64,000 nucleotides of DNA from Lithodes maja (taxonomy: Eukaryota; Arthropoda; Malacostraca; Decapoda; Lithodidae): the NCBI GenBank assembly GCA_037953745.1, contig JBAKBP010004474.1, positions 62,001 to 126,000 of the forward strand, in the 5' to 3' direction. A program made the position numbers and the translations under genes. Of the stretch, positions 43,101-53,453 are shown piece by piece. The notes under the pieces are model-generated. The model ran no database searches and was not told the DNA's origin. It worked only from the letters and a program-made list of their open reading frames with translations. Each line of letters opens with the position of its first letter. Within the stretch, counting starts at the first letter, position 1.

Positions 43101-43933
43101 GATGACCGAGGGATTGTGCTATCAGCAACGGAACAAATAAAATCTTTGAAAAACATATAATTATCATGAGGAGAATCATCATCACGAAAAACCCCAATGT
43201 CAGCTGAAAGAGAACTAAAAGAGTCCCAATCAGCTTTAGCAAGGTTATACCTGGCTAACTGACTTGACGCATTAGGGGACGTGGGAGTCAATAGTATAGG
43301 GTGATGGTCACTAGTAAACCGGTCAGCAACAACAGACCAAGTAAAAAGGGACGCTGCCTCAGCCGATGCCAAAGTAAGATCAACTGCAGAGGAAGTAGAG
43401 TGAGCTAAAGAATAAAAAGTGTGGGGACCTTCATTAAGACAGCATAGGGGAGAGTTTAAAAGCAGATCCTCAATGAGGCGTCCTGGTGCATCAGCAGAAG
43501 AACAACCCCATACCGGAGAGTGGGAGTTAAAATCACCTAAAATTAAAAATGGAGGAGGAAGACACCGTAAAAGATGGGGCAACCTAGACATGTTATAATT
43601 ACAACTAGGTTGATTATATACACTACAGATGGTAAGGGCTGTACCATTAGGAAGGGATACCCTAACAGCAACAGCTTGGAATGGGGGATCTAACAATGGA
43701 ACAGGTTGAAAAGCACAAGAGCGATGTAAAAGGATGGCCGTCCGAAGATGACCATCACGCACAGGTGACTCAGCTGCAACATAATAAGCACCTATCGAGT
43801 CAAGGACAGGGCCTACATGCTGGAGGCAGACACACAGAGGAGTATGCAAGCAAAGTAAACGTTGAGTTTCGCCAAGGCGACGCCTAGTGGCGAAACCGTT
43901 CATGTTCCACTGAAGTATACTATGATGGTTCAT
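40145..43933 (-). CDS. ORF2 (endonuclease, reverse transcriptase, RNase H) of the I-clade LINE
   Basis: This is an uninterrupted 1262-residue frame. It has an APE endonuclease at 1-215 (LQWNMNGF at the start, ILGDFNSHSPVW near 131, SDHHPI at 208-213). RT spans about 470-760, with IPKPGKDP, LFDITKAYD at 608-616, GIPQGSVLS near 666 and the YVDD box at 698-701. RNase H spans about 988-1112 with the acidic residues D994 (YTDGS), E1027 and D1053 (YSDCL), then VPAHVGIAGNERAD. A C-terminal CX2CX7HX4C knuckle lies at 1202-1218. It nicks the target and copies the element's RNA in place. All key residues are present, so this copy could be functional. It is the longest intact gene in the window. Confidence 0.94.
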   Translation of the reverse strand: MNHHSILQWNMNGFATRRRLGETQRLLCLHTPLCVCLQHVGPVLDSIGAYYVAAESPVRDGHLRTAILLHRSCAFQPVPLLDPPFQAVAVRVSLPNGTALTICSVYNQPSCNYNMSRLPHLLRCLPPPFLILGDFNSHSPVWGCSSADAPGRLIEDLLLNSPLCCLNEGPHTFYSLAHSTSSAVDLTLASAEAASLFTWSVVADRFTSDHHPILLTPTSPNASSQLARYNLAKADWDSFSSLSADIGVFRDDDSPHDNYMFFKDFICSVADSTIPRSSSAPHPRRVPWWSPELSKLVRLKHCLERRLAHSTRHLRDARASLAADAPLHVWVKFVTAMYFISEVKPYYNKLCAIFKRTVISQKKQSWQSYVSGLAPRTSLSLVWKKFHKITGTNNRSPVHSVFDNASASLLFDDYSISMAHASHLADVGSDTNLPRAFVSQKRRSEARSLDFRGGTSSPYNSAFTIDVLKVALRDCKDATPGPDGISYSMLQHLDGEALTFLSGVFNQLWQHGYFPPDWKHAYTVPIPKPGKDPSLPTNSRPISLTSCISKLFEKMVHPRLLYFALNHNLISQSQSGSRPQRSTLHSLACLEDQVRRGFVLGHPTVAILFDITKAYDTTWRYRILRILSESGMRGSLLRFLKGFLSDRTFQVIVNGTLSRLHSLQMGIPQGSVLSSTLFAIAINGVVSCLPPQVSHSLYVDDFAVYYTSPSLSHIQRCLNTVLGDVTRWASSTGFTFSSEKTKAILFYRDKRHLHGQTISLSMSGHRLLFSDQVKFLGLILDTHLNWSAHVKDLKARCLRRLNVLKKCHHVTWGADRRTLLMLYTATVLSVLDYGCAIYGTASQTTLKTLDPVHHLGIRLCTGAFKSSRITSLLVESGQLPLPLHRERVIMNSALQLLSTESPASNLFDQVGEDDFPLALLPSFPVLAHRLFMHHDLPMPLLQAADPSIPYWLLSSPMVCTFLAQGSKSSLPAVQRCVALQHMLSHAPARVIYTDGSKRDGKVGCAAVSEASVFSLALSPYSSVFTAELRALLGAVDLVPSFPVNTPRVVIYSDCLSALLALQDLSTRDPLISTILRRIHDLSLANWKIQFCWVPAHVGIAGNERADRLAKTACIGPGAGPLLRLSDMKAVVRELVYRAWQHEWSSQPLTIHLRAIKDAVSVWPSSFQARRRDQVVLTRLRISHTRYTHGHLMATPHAPPPWCATCDTGITVRHFLVECPLYGRQRQRYFSQLSLQSILSDTPSFNIANLFAFLKEINIFHLI

Positions 43934-45899
43934 GAGTAATCACTGATTTTAAATTACTGTGATTTTGAGCCCGCTGAATACGGGCAACATTGGGGAGGGG
44001 TACAGGCAGAGGGTGAGGGGGAGGACGACCAGGCACGTCCCCAGAAGCGGCGTGTAACACACACTGGGAAGGCGGGACCTGGAGCACAGGCAATTGTGCG
44101 GGGGGAGAAGAAACCTCGCGTTGAATCCTTTCCACTAATGCTGTTGGTTGAACAGCCAGGTGACCAATACAATTAACACATATACAATGGGCATCATGAG
44201 ACCCTGCAAAGTCAGAAGGAAGGTGGCAGGAGGCAATAAAGTGATCAACCTTTACACGTAAGTCATGCACATTATCATTAATAGCGGGGCCAATATAGTC
44301 TATAAAGCATTTATCACAGCCACACTGGGAAACATGTTTAGCAGGAGGCGGGGAGGTATCGACTTCCATAAGTGGACCATCGATGTCTGCAAGTTGGGCT
44401 TCGATATCATCATGGGAAGGAGTCAGAGGAGCTGATGAGACCTGCGGAGATGTCAGAAGGCGAGGTCTCCTCCTATCCTGACTCGGCACATGCCTGGGAG
44501 ACAAGGCAGATCCATCCGTAGGAGGAGAGTCATAACCTTTCCTCTTCTTAGTTGCAGGATCAAAGGGAGGAGAGAAGGCCTTACTGCGCAAGGAAGAAAC
44601 ATCAGTTCGGGCCAGAATAACACTGGAATTACTCCTAGTAGTCACCTTAGATGAGGAAGGCAAAGCAGTAGGAGAGATGGAGGGAGGACACTGAACAGGG
44701 TCCCCTGCTACCTCAGGAGGGGGAAGCGGCACTGGCAGTAGGTCCCGGAGTGGCGAAAAGCGATTGGTTGGAAGAGGGCGAGTCACTGAAAGCGGAGGAT
44801 GCGTGAGAGTAGGTCGTAAACCAGACCTAGCCACCCTAGCATACGTCAAGGAAGGTAACAGACCCTGTTCCTTCAAATGGGAGATAGCCGCTCTGTGAGA
44901 GAAGCCCCGACTCAGTTTCAAATCAAGGATAGCACTATGATAATGAAAATGCGGGCAAGTGTCGGAAAAGACAGCATGGGGATCACCGCAGTTGAGGCAG
45001 ATACGGGAGGTTGCAGTGCAAGCCTCCCGAAGATGAGCTGAACCTCCACACAGGGGGCATAAATTCGGGTTCTCTTGGCAATACTTGGCCGGGTGACCAA
45101 ACTTCCAGCAACTCTGGCATTGTCTAGGGCGGGGGACATGTTTTCGTACAGCCAGCCGCCGGCCCGCTATCCGAACAAAAGGGGGCAAGTCACGTCCCTC
45201 GAAAGTCAGCTTAGCGATACGGAGGGGGCCATCACGCTGGGAACCGCGCCGAGACAGGTACGTCTCAACCTTCAGTGCTGGAGTATCAGATGGGCCCATG
45301 TTCTCCAGGATGCGAGATGCAGAGTCCTCAAATGGTGTATCAATACGGATCTCAGGAGGGATAACAATTGTCCCAACACAGTTATTAAGAGTCTTGTGCC
45401 GCGTGATGGAAACTCGGGACGGCGGATCGACCAACCACTCCTGAAGAGAACGAGACTGAGCCTCAGTCCGAGCTTCAAGGAGGCGACAGCCATCCGTACC
45501 CATACGGATTTCAACATCACCGATGTCATGGCGTAGTATGGAGTCAAGCTCAAGATCATCACCTATGTCATAATTAATATTAAAAAATTTAGGCCACTTA
45601 CTGGAGCCAAAAATAGTCTGAAATAGCTGGACAGAAGTTGGCGGGGTAGGACGACGTGGACGAGGTTTGGATTTGGGAGGAACATATGGCTCCAATGTTA
45701 CAGGGCCAGTAGAACTAGATGAAGGAGGTAAGAGTGGCTTGGGAGAGGGATGAGTCTCTCCTACTATTGCAGCCGAGGAGGCTACTGAAAGCCCCTCGAC
45801 GGGGTGGGAAGGATCCAGGGAAATGTCAGAAGTTGCGCCAGAGGTCGTCGTCAGTGTCAAAGTCGGAACCAGGGGAGGAGTTACAGTAACACCAGCCAT
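43920..45899 (-). CDS. ORF1 (Gag-like nucleic-acid-binding protein) of the I-clade LINE
   Basis: The frame is open from 45983, but the first ATG is at 45899, giving about 660 residues; the upstream codon at 45983 is TTG directly after a stop. The N-terminal third is Pro/Ser/Thr-rich. The middle has an RNA-binding-like fold region of unclear type. Three Cys/His knuckles follow in a row: CQSCWKFGHPAKYC, CPLCGGSAHLREAC and CLNCGDPHAVFSDTC. A further Cys-rich CGCDKC lies near the C-terminus. In I-type elements this protein coats the RNA. Its stop overlaps the start of ORF2 by 14 bp, suggesting coupled translation of ORF2. Confidence 0.88.
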   Translation of the reverse strand: MAGVTVTPPLVPTLTLTTTSGATSDISLDPSHPVEGLSVASSAAIVGETHPSPKPLLPPSSSSTGPVTLEPYVPPKSKPRPRRPTPPTSVQLFQTIFGSSKWPKFFNINYDIGDDLELDSILRHDIGDVEIRMGTDGCRLLEARTEAQSRSLQEWLVDPPSRVSITRHKTLNNCVGTIVIPPEIRIDTPFEDSASRILENMGPSDTPALKVETYLSRRGSQRDGPLRIAKLTFEGRDLPPFVRIAGRRLAVRKHVPRPRQCQSCWKFGHPAKYCQENPNLCPLCGGSAHLREACTATSRICLNCGDPHAVFSDTCPHFHYHSAILDLKLSRGFSHRAAISHLKEQGLLPSLTYARVARSGLRPTLTHPPLSVTRPLPTNRFSPLRDLLPVPLPPPEVAGDPVQCPPSISPTALPSSSKVTTRSNSSVILARTDVSSLRSKAFSPPFDPATKKRKGYDSPPTDGSALSPRHVPSQDRRRPRLLTSPQVSSAPLTPSHDDIEAQLADIDGPLMEVDTSPPPAKHVSQCGCDKCFIDYIGPAINDNVHDLRVKVDHFIASCHLPSDFAGSHDAHCICVNCIGHLAVQPTALVERIQREVSSPPAQLPVLQVPPSQCVLHAASGDVPGRPPPHPLPVPLPNVARIQRAQNHSNLKSVITHEPS

Positions 45900-45983
45900 A
45901 AATACCAAGCCATGCTGTTCCAGGAGTGTACTAAGCAGACCAGGCGGAGAGAAGGTATGACGGGAGGGATACCAGTAAGCCAA

Positions 45984-46626
45984 CCTTTACGAAACATGGA
46001 GCCCTAAACCTTCACCAACGACACAAGTGGGGACAGAGTCCCAAGTGTCAGCTTCCTATCCTACCCCTCGGAAGGGGATGGCATTAAAATGTAAAGAGAG
46101 GCTCAAGTGTAAGCATAACCCGCTTGATGAGACTGAGGGCATGAAACGATGCAAACATCTCCAGTCGTTACATAATTATGGGCTACCGGTCAGAAAGCCA
46201 AGAGTCCCACCTCCAAGGAACGGCACCCCTGGATCCGGAGCCGCACTACGGAGATGGTCCCGCCTAGGAACCATAACATTAGGCATGTTACCGAACCACA
46301 GGTCCTAAAACTCTCGGGTGAGCCGACATGTCACCACTGTCACCACAATTGGTCCCGGGTCAAAGCTCCAATCCCAGCAAAGACCAGCTCACTCACCCAA
46401 CCGAACATAATTTGAACAAAGAGGAAAAGTCCACAAAATGAAACCAAAAGGGACAGAATAAGAACAGAAGGGGAAAAACATAGAAAGAGAAAATAAAAAC
46501 TACACAAAATTAGTTAAGCCGACAACGAGAGCTCGAGGGGAGAAGGCAAAAAGCATCCCCCAGCAAGCTCTAGGTGCCGGCCCGAAGCCCCCCAACCGCG
46601 ACAAGGAATGTAGTAACAGGGGGGGG
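45984..46626 (-). promoter_or_regulatory. 5' UTR / probable internal promoter region of the I-clade LINE
   Basis: About 640 bp precede ORF1 without a long frame. The minus strand begins with a run of C and TGTTACTACATTCC. I-type elements carry an internal promoter here, but no motif can be assigned from the sequence alone. A diverged relative of the first 200 bp lies at about 23630-23826. Confidence 0.55.
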
Positions 46627-47373
46627 GTATTAACCTGAAACAACAATAAAACGAGTGAAAACAGCGTTTGGATGGTCAAAATCGGAGATATAGCCCGCGA
46701 GTTGTATAATGTATGGGTGAGGCAAACTGCTTTCCCGCCAATTTCCCCCAAGGCCACTGAGACACAGTCGATCGATACTCTCTCTCTCTCTCTTGCACTC
46801 GCTTGCCATCAGTGATGACAACACCCTGCTTGCAACTCGCTAATGTTAGCACGAAAATATACCTCAGAATAAGGGAATAATAGGGAAAATAGGTGATAAC
46901 TGAAGGAGAGGAGGAAAGTGGGGAAGGAGGGGAGGTAGAGGACTGAGATTTTGCATGGCCCAGGGGCCAAAAAAAAAAAAAAAAATAAAAAAAAAATGTT
47001 TTTTTCGATGTCAAAAGTTGATTTTTTATTTTACTTACTCTCAAGAGTCTTCCCGCAGTCCGCCGGGGGAACTCTTAAGAGTCTCCCCGCAGCTCCCGGG
47101 TTAATAAAGTCTTCATTATGGATTATAATCAATATTTACCCCCTGCTGGCAACATACATGATTATTTCAATAAGTCATGGGAGGGTCAACCCTCCACATT
47201 GGAACTATAACTAAAACCATGAAAACACTCAATTATCAAATTCTGGGGGAAAAACATGAAAAATAAGAGTGCGAGCCTTTTCCCTATAATTACCAATAGT
47301 AGCACTAACACTCCCCACCTCCTATAAAAAGCGCTTACACAATACCGAAATAGTAACCCGTCCTACTAAAAGA

Positions 47374-47961
47374 ACGGTAAATTTGTGGGTGCGTTTTGAA
47401 GTTTAATTAGTTTTTAACAAGATTAGGGACTAGGGCTTCTTAAATAAGGCAAGTTATAAAACAAAACAAAACAAAAACAGTTCACAAAGGAAAATTATAA
47501 ACAGCGTCGAAACATCCTGTACCAGTATTCAACAAATCTCGCACGGTAGCGTCGTCGTCGGACGTCTGGCATATATTTTTATAATACTGTACTGTAGTTT
47601 TAAAAATAATAAATCTTGTTAGTCCTATAAACAAATAAAACTTCAAAACGCACGGGAAGGATGCACAGTAGTATCCGGGTGTACGGTCATCATGTTTACA
47701 TAGGTCGATCGCTCGCGGTTAAGTTCCCGTCTATTTTGACGGCTATTTTTTCTGTTATTTGTCCCCTGCTGGCAATATATATGATGATGATAATAAGTCA
47801 TGGGGGGGGGGGGGTAAGGGGGGGCTCCCTCAACATATTATTGTATCCCACGGCAGTCAAAATAGACGGGAACATGAACGGAAGCGTCTGCGTAGTGTAA
47901 ACAAGGCGGGCGGTACGCCCGAATACTACATGCTTGCCAAACGCACCCACAAATTTACCGT
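47374..47961. mobile_element. Long-TIR foldback element with a nested smaller one
   Basis: Ends ACGGTAAATTTGTGGGTGCG and its inverse at 47942-47961; inverted similarity continues inward to CCCGTCTATTTTGAC (47727-47741 and 47857-47871). The left arm is split by an insert, 47391-47652, with its own ends GCGTTTTGAAGTTT. Confidence 0.78.
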
Positions 47962-47964
47962 ACT

Positions 47965-49806
47965 TTAAGGGGCTATCACACGGGCAACTTTCGCTGAGCA
48001 AAGGAACATTTCGCCAAGCATGTTGCTTGGCGAAAACTCCAAACTAGGGCGTTTCGCTGAGCAAAGCCAGAACTCTTTTCACTAATCATTGTTTGGCGAA
48101 ATTATGCTCACCGAAAGGATTGGTATAAAACCTATACTTCCTGATAAATAGAACTTCAATTTAAATATATAAATCGGAAATGTGTGCATAAATTATGCCT
48201 ACTACTGTACTTATAAAGTTTACAAATTATTATATTAAAACCAAAACAATTATATTATAGGTACAGTTAGCTGAACCAAAGCTCATTTGACTACGTTCTT
48301 TTGTCCATATTTCGCACTGATATTTCGTCTCTTTCCAATGGTCTATTCACAAGCTATTATGGCTCCTGTCCCTAATGTATGGGCGAGGAAGACTAAACAA
48401 ATATAATGCTAAATGAATTTGTAAGATTCGTTACATATTTAACGGTAAATTACGTAAAATACAGCAAGAAATGGAGTGAAGTAGAGTTGCATCACTCTCC
48501 CGCAACTTTCATGGCTGTCTCCTCGGCATCATTTAACACTAATCCGACCTAAATGTACTCGTTGCATGTTTTTAAAGCTTTGTAATATATACTTTTGAGT
48601 GGTATACCGGTATATATGATATAGATGTATTAATCTCAAAATACTTTGCAATAAAGCGACAAAGATAAGCTGAAGTACAATAGCAAGAGCCATACTCCGC
48701 TCAAATAACTGTCCCACTGCTCGCTTACCAGTGTCGCGCTAGCCTAGCAGCAACGATAACGCTTTTGAATCTGATAATTCTGATGTTGCAGGTTCGAGGC
48801 CCGGCGAGGACGATGTTTTTTTTTCCTTCTTATATTGTGTTTGTTTTGTTCTTAGTATATTTTTACTTGTATATATAGGGTTAATAGAAGCAGAGTTGAT
48901 AATAGGTTGGTTAATATTTTATTATTATTTTACTATTTGTGATTATTTAATTGGTTAATAAAGGTAGCATTAGTTAGAATATGATAGCATTGATTAAATT
49001 AGCTATATTGTTATATCATATTCTAACTAATTTAATCAATACTATCATTCATAGGCTATGTTTGCTTTATTCTATATTATTAAAATGTGCCTATAGGCAT
49101 ACTGTACTTTGTTAATTTTGTTTTATATGATAGATATCAAGACTAACACATAGGCTACTAGAAGTTAGGCTACAGGTAGTTCACGCTTGGAATAAACTTA
49201 TACCCGGGTAGGACTAGATTCTAATACTGTAGTTTAATAGAAAAATATACTGCACTATGCAATGAAACATTAGCTCTGTTGCTACAATCACATGGTGTTC
49301 ACAGTGGAGTACTGTAGCCTACAGTATAATGCTATAATTGATTAATATTACGATAAAACCCATAATCCATGAAGCTTATCAATATAAAGTTAGATTTTGT
49401 TCTATATATTTATAAGGGTTCATTAAAAACAACAAATTAGGCCTACTTTAAAGTGCATAACTTCTGAGCAAGCAGTCTCATTCAGTGCGGCTAGGCTATA
49501 GCCTAGTTTTCCCAACAATGATTCGTCGGAATGATGAATATTGACATGCGCAATATAATTATATTAATATAGCGTAATAGTCATAGGCTACTAATTTAAA
49601 GATATTAAACTCAATTTGAAGACAGGACACTCATAAAGCATATGTTTATGTTTTTGTCAGTATTTCATGATAGATCTTCGTGCGTTTCACTTTGCTCGGC
49701 AAAACTGCTAGGTACCGTGTGCTAATTACGCCAAGCTGCTAGGCCAAATTTGCTCAATGAAACGCTGTTATGCTTGGCGAAAGTTGTCCGTGTGATAGCG
49801 GCTTAA
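47965..49806. mobile_element. Non-autonomous Harbinger-like element, about 1.84 kb
   Basis: TTAA lies at both ends, with inverted ends GGGGCTATCACACGGGCAAC and, reversed, GCCGCTATCACACGGACAAC, both followed by TTTCGC. The interior is AT-rich with no transposase. A tRNA-like box B (GGTTCGAGGCC) is at about 48791. PIF/Harbinger is suggested by the GGGCTATCACAC-type end and a short TAA/TTA-containing target. This is a family guess. Confidence 0.65.
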
Positions 49807-50509
49807 GTAGGATGGGTAAATATGGCGTCGCCACGGCAGCAACTTTCGCAAGTGACGCTCGAAATCTGGATATCGGATTCACTCAAATTTCGCCTCCAAG
49901 CATCAAACACCTTGACAATGACAGATTCCTGCAGTTCAGTTCACTATTTTTTGCGTTTTCTAGTTTGATGTCGAGTCTTTCATTATTTTTGCTCTTTTTC
50001 GGGTGTCGACTGTGATTTTTGCGCCAAGATCGAATATTTTAGCGCGAACGTGGAATTTTGAAATATTTGGGGTATGGCGTAATGTTTAATTTCGAAATTC
50101 TCCCCATGAAAATTCATTTTAGGCCTATACACCAAACAAGTTTTAAATACAGCCTCCCCATAGAGGATAATTGTATTTTTTACAGTATTTTTGAAATTCT
50201 CCCTATAAATGGTATTTTTTTTAACAATACTTTTTCATACTCTCCCTATAGAGGGCAGTTTCCTAATTTTATTGTTTTTCATCGTAAATTCTTTACTTTA
50301 ACCTCACATTTTCCTTGATCTTCATAGCCTAGCCCTCCCATTTTTAGATTGTTGGATAGGCCTAGCCTAGCCTAATTTCCACCTGTTCAATTTTTACAGT
50401 AATTTTTCCAAAATTCTCCCCATACAAGTTAATTTTCCACACCAAATGATACTTTTAAATAAATTCTCACCATAGAGGATATTTTGGTACGATTTTAGTT
50501 ACTGGACAC
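49807..50509. other. Gene-free stretch
   Basis: No convincing frame. Short repeated AATTCTCCCCAT/AGAGG motifs recur between 50090 and 50480 (for example CTCCCTATAGAGG), suggesting a degenerate short repeat. Confidence 0.4.
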
Positions 50510-51150
50510 ATATTTGACAGGTACCACCGAGGATTTAATACATATTTTTTTTCGGTTTACACGCATCCAACACCAAGCTACACCTTTTTCTGGTCCGGTA
50601 ATAGTATTGAAAACAATATAATAACTTTTTAAATGTGGTTTTCGACGAGAATAAAACGGCGCGTTTGGGCCGAAAATCGGCGGCGGGGGGAGTCCGTCGT
50701 CGCTTCGGATCGGCACGGTTTCTTTACCCAGGACGCTCGAGGTTACTACGGCCAGCTGTTTTACTTGGCCCCTGTTGGCCACATAGATAACGATTATTAT
50801 AATTCACGGGGGGGGGGGGAGCCCCCCTCAACCCTGTTCTGTATCCCACAGCCTATAACGCAAGTCTTTATAAAAAAATGGACCCAACAACTGGTTATAT
50901 AAGCTTAGCCATTTGAAGTCGACCGCCAAGGCAGCGGGACCGGGAAGTCACTCTGAGCGTAAAGTAAACAAAGCCGCTACTTCGAAGAACGCAACCGAAA
51001 TGTCTTTATATTTTGTCTCATATTATCATTATTAAAGTGTCCCCATTGCTTTTTTAGTGTTTCGTACACCAGAAAAGGGTGTAGCTTGGTGTTGGATGCG
51101 TGGAAACCGAGAAAAAAATATGTAGCCTAGCCTATTAAATCGTTGGCGGT
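50510..51150. mobile_element. Long-TIR element, empty counterpart of the piggyBac insertion site
   Basis: The arm at 50517-50600 (CGCATCCAACACCAAGCTAC block) recurs inverted at 51065-51150. The stretch 50995-51065 shows the uninterrupted TTAA site that is filled at 27225-33758. Confidence 0.7.
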
Positions 51151-51167
51151 AGGTCTCATCATCATCA

Positions 51168-51748
51168 TCAAATCTGACGCCTCGCTTCCAGAGGAAGCGC
51201 CCCAAAAGGGATGGCCATGGCAGAAACTGCCTCCAGGCTCCCAGACATGCCCCGACTGACCCACTCCACAGTGCCATTTCCACTAAGTGGATTATAACCA
51301 TGAACACTGAAGGAGCAGACCCAGAGCAGTCCCTCACCAGGATGGCAGTTCCACCACTGTTTTGCTATTTTATTTACCCCAGTGGGGCCCTGGCTGGAAG
51401 CATACCAAGCACAGAAATTTTCTGGAAATAGGAACCAGTGGTCCACTGCTCCAGAGGCTGATTGCACCACCAAAGTGGCGGGCGGTGGGGTCGCCGCATC
51501 CCTACGCCAGAGAGAAAGGCCAACTAGTGCTAGTGGGCTGTGAGAGTAAGACACTAGGGAAACATGGGGCACACCATTATGGCCCCACTGCCTTCACCAC
51601 TCTCAAGAAAAAAGTTAGAAATAAGAATTATGATAAAGGTACAGTCAGAAAACGGCTATGGGAAGTAGAGGACACCAACCCTCACTCTGATAGATCCACA
51701 CCACCTCTGGTGGGCTGGACTTCACAGACAAATGCACCAAAAATCTAA
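51168..51748. other. Open region of unknown origin
   Basis: Less AT-rich than its surroundings and open on both strands (plus 51362-51748, 128 codons; minus 51168-51572, 134 codons). I recognise no domain. It could be an exon, a 3' UTR or an unknown repeat. Confidence 0.3.
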
Positions 51749-52087
51749 GTCAAAGCGGGGGTGTGGGGGCGGCAGCCCCCACCTATAATACTAAGTTAGG
51801 TTAGGTAAGGTTGTTAGGTTAGGCTAATGTCCTTTCAAAGGGGTATAGGCTAGTAAACACTAGGATATCCGGTAGCATTCAAGGAGACTACTGCAGGACG
51901 ACTCTTCTTCTTCTTCTTACCTCTGACCGGGTATAGGCTATCCTGGTGTTTACTACCCTATACCCCTTTGAAAGGACATTAGCCTAACCTAACAACCTTA
52001 CCTAACCTAACCTAGTATTATAGGTGGGGGCTGCCGCCCCCACACCCCCGCTTTGACTTAGATTTTTGGTGCATTTGTCTGTGAAGT
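51719..52087. repeat. Near-perfect 149-bp inverted repeat
   Basis: Arms 51719-51867 and 51939-52087 have equal length and differ at only a few bases. The 71-bp loop contains GACTACTGCAGGAC and a CTT run, and recurs inverted at about 52229-52292. Confidence 0.88.
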
Positions 52088-52299
52088 GGGTATTTTTCAA
52101 TTTGTTGATAACGAAAATCCTCCATGCGGACTATATGGAGAAAAATATGGCGAATCTATTGGTGCCTATTTACCCTAATAAATTGTTTCTCATAACGTCG
52201 CACTAGTGTCCTTGAATATTATCGGATATCCTATACCCAGTCAGAGGTAAGAAGAAGAAGAAGTCCTGCAGTAGTCTCCTTGAATGTTACCATTTTTTC

Positions 52300-52960
52300 T
52301 AGGCTACTGTAAGACAATGCTTTTTCATAGAAAATCCCTAGGCTATAGACCTAGAGAGCAGTTTTCCTTATTTTATTACGTTTTTCATCGTAATTTGTGT
52401 ACTTTAACCCCACATTTTCCCTGCACTTCATAGGCTAGCCCTCCCCACTGGCCTAGGCTAGTGGGGGCATTTTTAGATTGTTGGATAGGGCCGAGGCCTA
52501 ATTTGGTTATCCTAATACTAATTTCCACGGGTCCTTGGGATGAAAAAAACACTGTAGGCCTATATCAAAGAAAATGCAAAACATAAGATATAGGCTAGGC
52601 TATTTACTAAAAATGCTTAAATTTTTACCGAAATAGCCTAGGCCTAATCTTGCCCAAATCAAGGTGACGCCACTGCTAGAATCCGCCGGAATAGGAAATA
52701 TATGGAAAATCTGGGCCTCCTACTCTCTGAAAAGAAAGATATATATACATAGAAACCTCTGACCATTATATTTACCTTTTCAAATTCCTGTATAGTTCGA
52801 TTTTTCCAAATTTTCGGTGAGTTTTGTGGATTCGCCGGCGACATACTTAAACAACAATGGAGGTCGCCACCGTCGCCTGTTGCTATACGCAAATTCACAG
52901 AAAACGCGCAATTCACAGAAAACGTATTACCGTAAACTAATATAAATGTGACTCTACTAT
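52300..52960. other. Gene-free stretch
   Basis: Rich in TAGGCCTA-type motifs; no recognisable frame or repeat family. Confidence 0.4.
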
Positions 52961-52964
52961 AAGA

Positions 52965-53365
52965 AAGTTGGAGCTGTAGTTATAGATATTCACCAGATTT
53001 ACCTGCTAAAATACGGTTGTAGTAAATGTTTCTATATAAAACCCAATTCAACATACTCTTTACCTATCAGAAACCTAAAATTATTGAATTTCTCCAACTT
53101 CCTTATAGCCTGAAACTCGTAAGTCAAATTTCGCAAAACACATACATAATTTCCCAGTATGAATGGATAGGCCTATACAAAATTAATTGACCACTTACGA
53201 GTTTCAGGCTATAAAGAAGTTGGAGTTTTAGACATCGATATTTAGCAGAATTACCAGCGAAAATTTGGTTGTAGTGCATTTCAGAAACCTACATTAGTAT
53301 CGCATTATTGATTTATATCGATGTTTTCTGCTCCAACTTCCTTATAGCCTGAAACTCCCAAGTGG
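52965..53365. repeat. Two direct copies of a hairpin-forming unit
   Basis: Each unit is bounded by AAGTTGGAG and CTCCAACTTCCTTATAGCCT; copies span about 52965-53120 and 53200-53360. Confidence 0.75.
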
Positions 53366-53453
53366 TCAATTACAAAAATGGGAGTCTGCAGAAAGCCGAT
53401 TGGCCCACACAAGGCATATCCCTCTCACACCCAATCCCAATTTCAAGGTCTAA

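Larger units (their letters stand above)
39958..46626 (-). mobile_element. I-clade non-LTR retrotransposon, apparently full length and intact
   Basis: The element occupies about 6.67 kb on the minus strand, with a 5' region starting in a run of C, two overlapping ORFs and a short 3' UTR ending in TTA repeats. A target duplication of 11-12 bp, (G)TATTAACCTGA, sits at 39946-39957 and 46627-46638. The sequence on both sides is one TTAA MITE, seen uninterrupted at 8576-9210, so both borders are secure. RNase H in ORF2 and the Gag-like ORF1 with three zinc knuckles place it in the I group (I/Nimb). Confidence 0.93.
39801..47104 (-). mobile_element. TTAA-flanked MITE (piggyBac type) split by the I-clade LINE
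   Basis: The two parts, 39801-39957 and 46628-47104, together equal the 635-bp MITE at 8576-9210. TTAA lies at both outer ends. The LINE inserted at position TATTAACCTGA within it. Confidence 0.9.

Noticed and set aside
43920..45983. ORF1 starting at 45983
   Set aside because: That codon is TTG right after a stop; the first ATG is at 45899 and is the more likely start.
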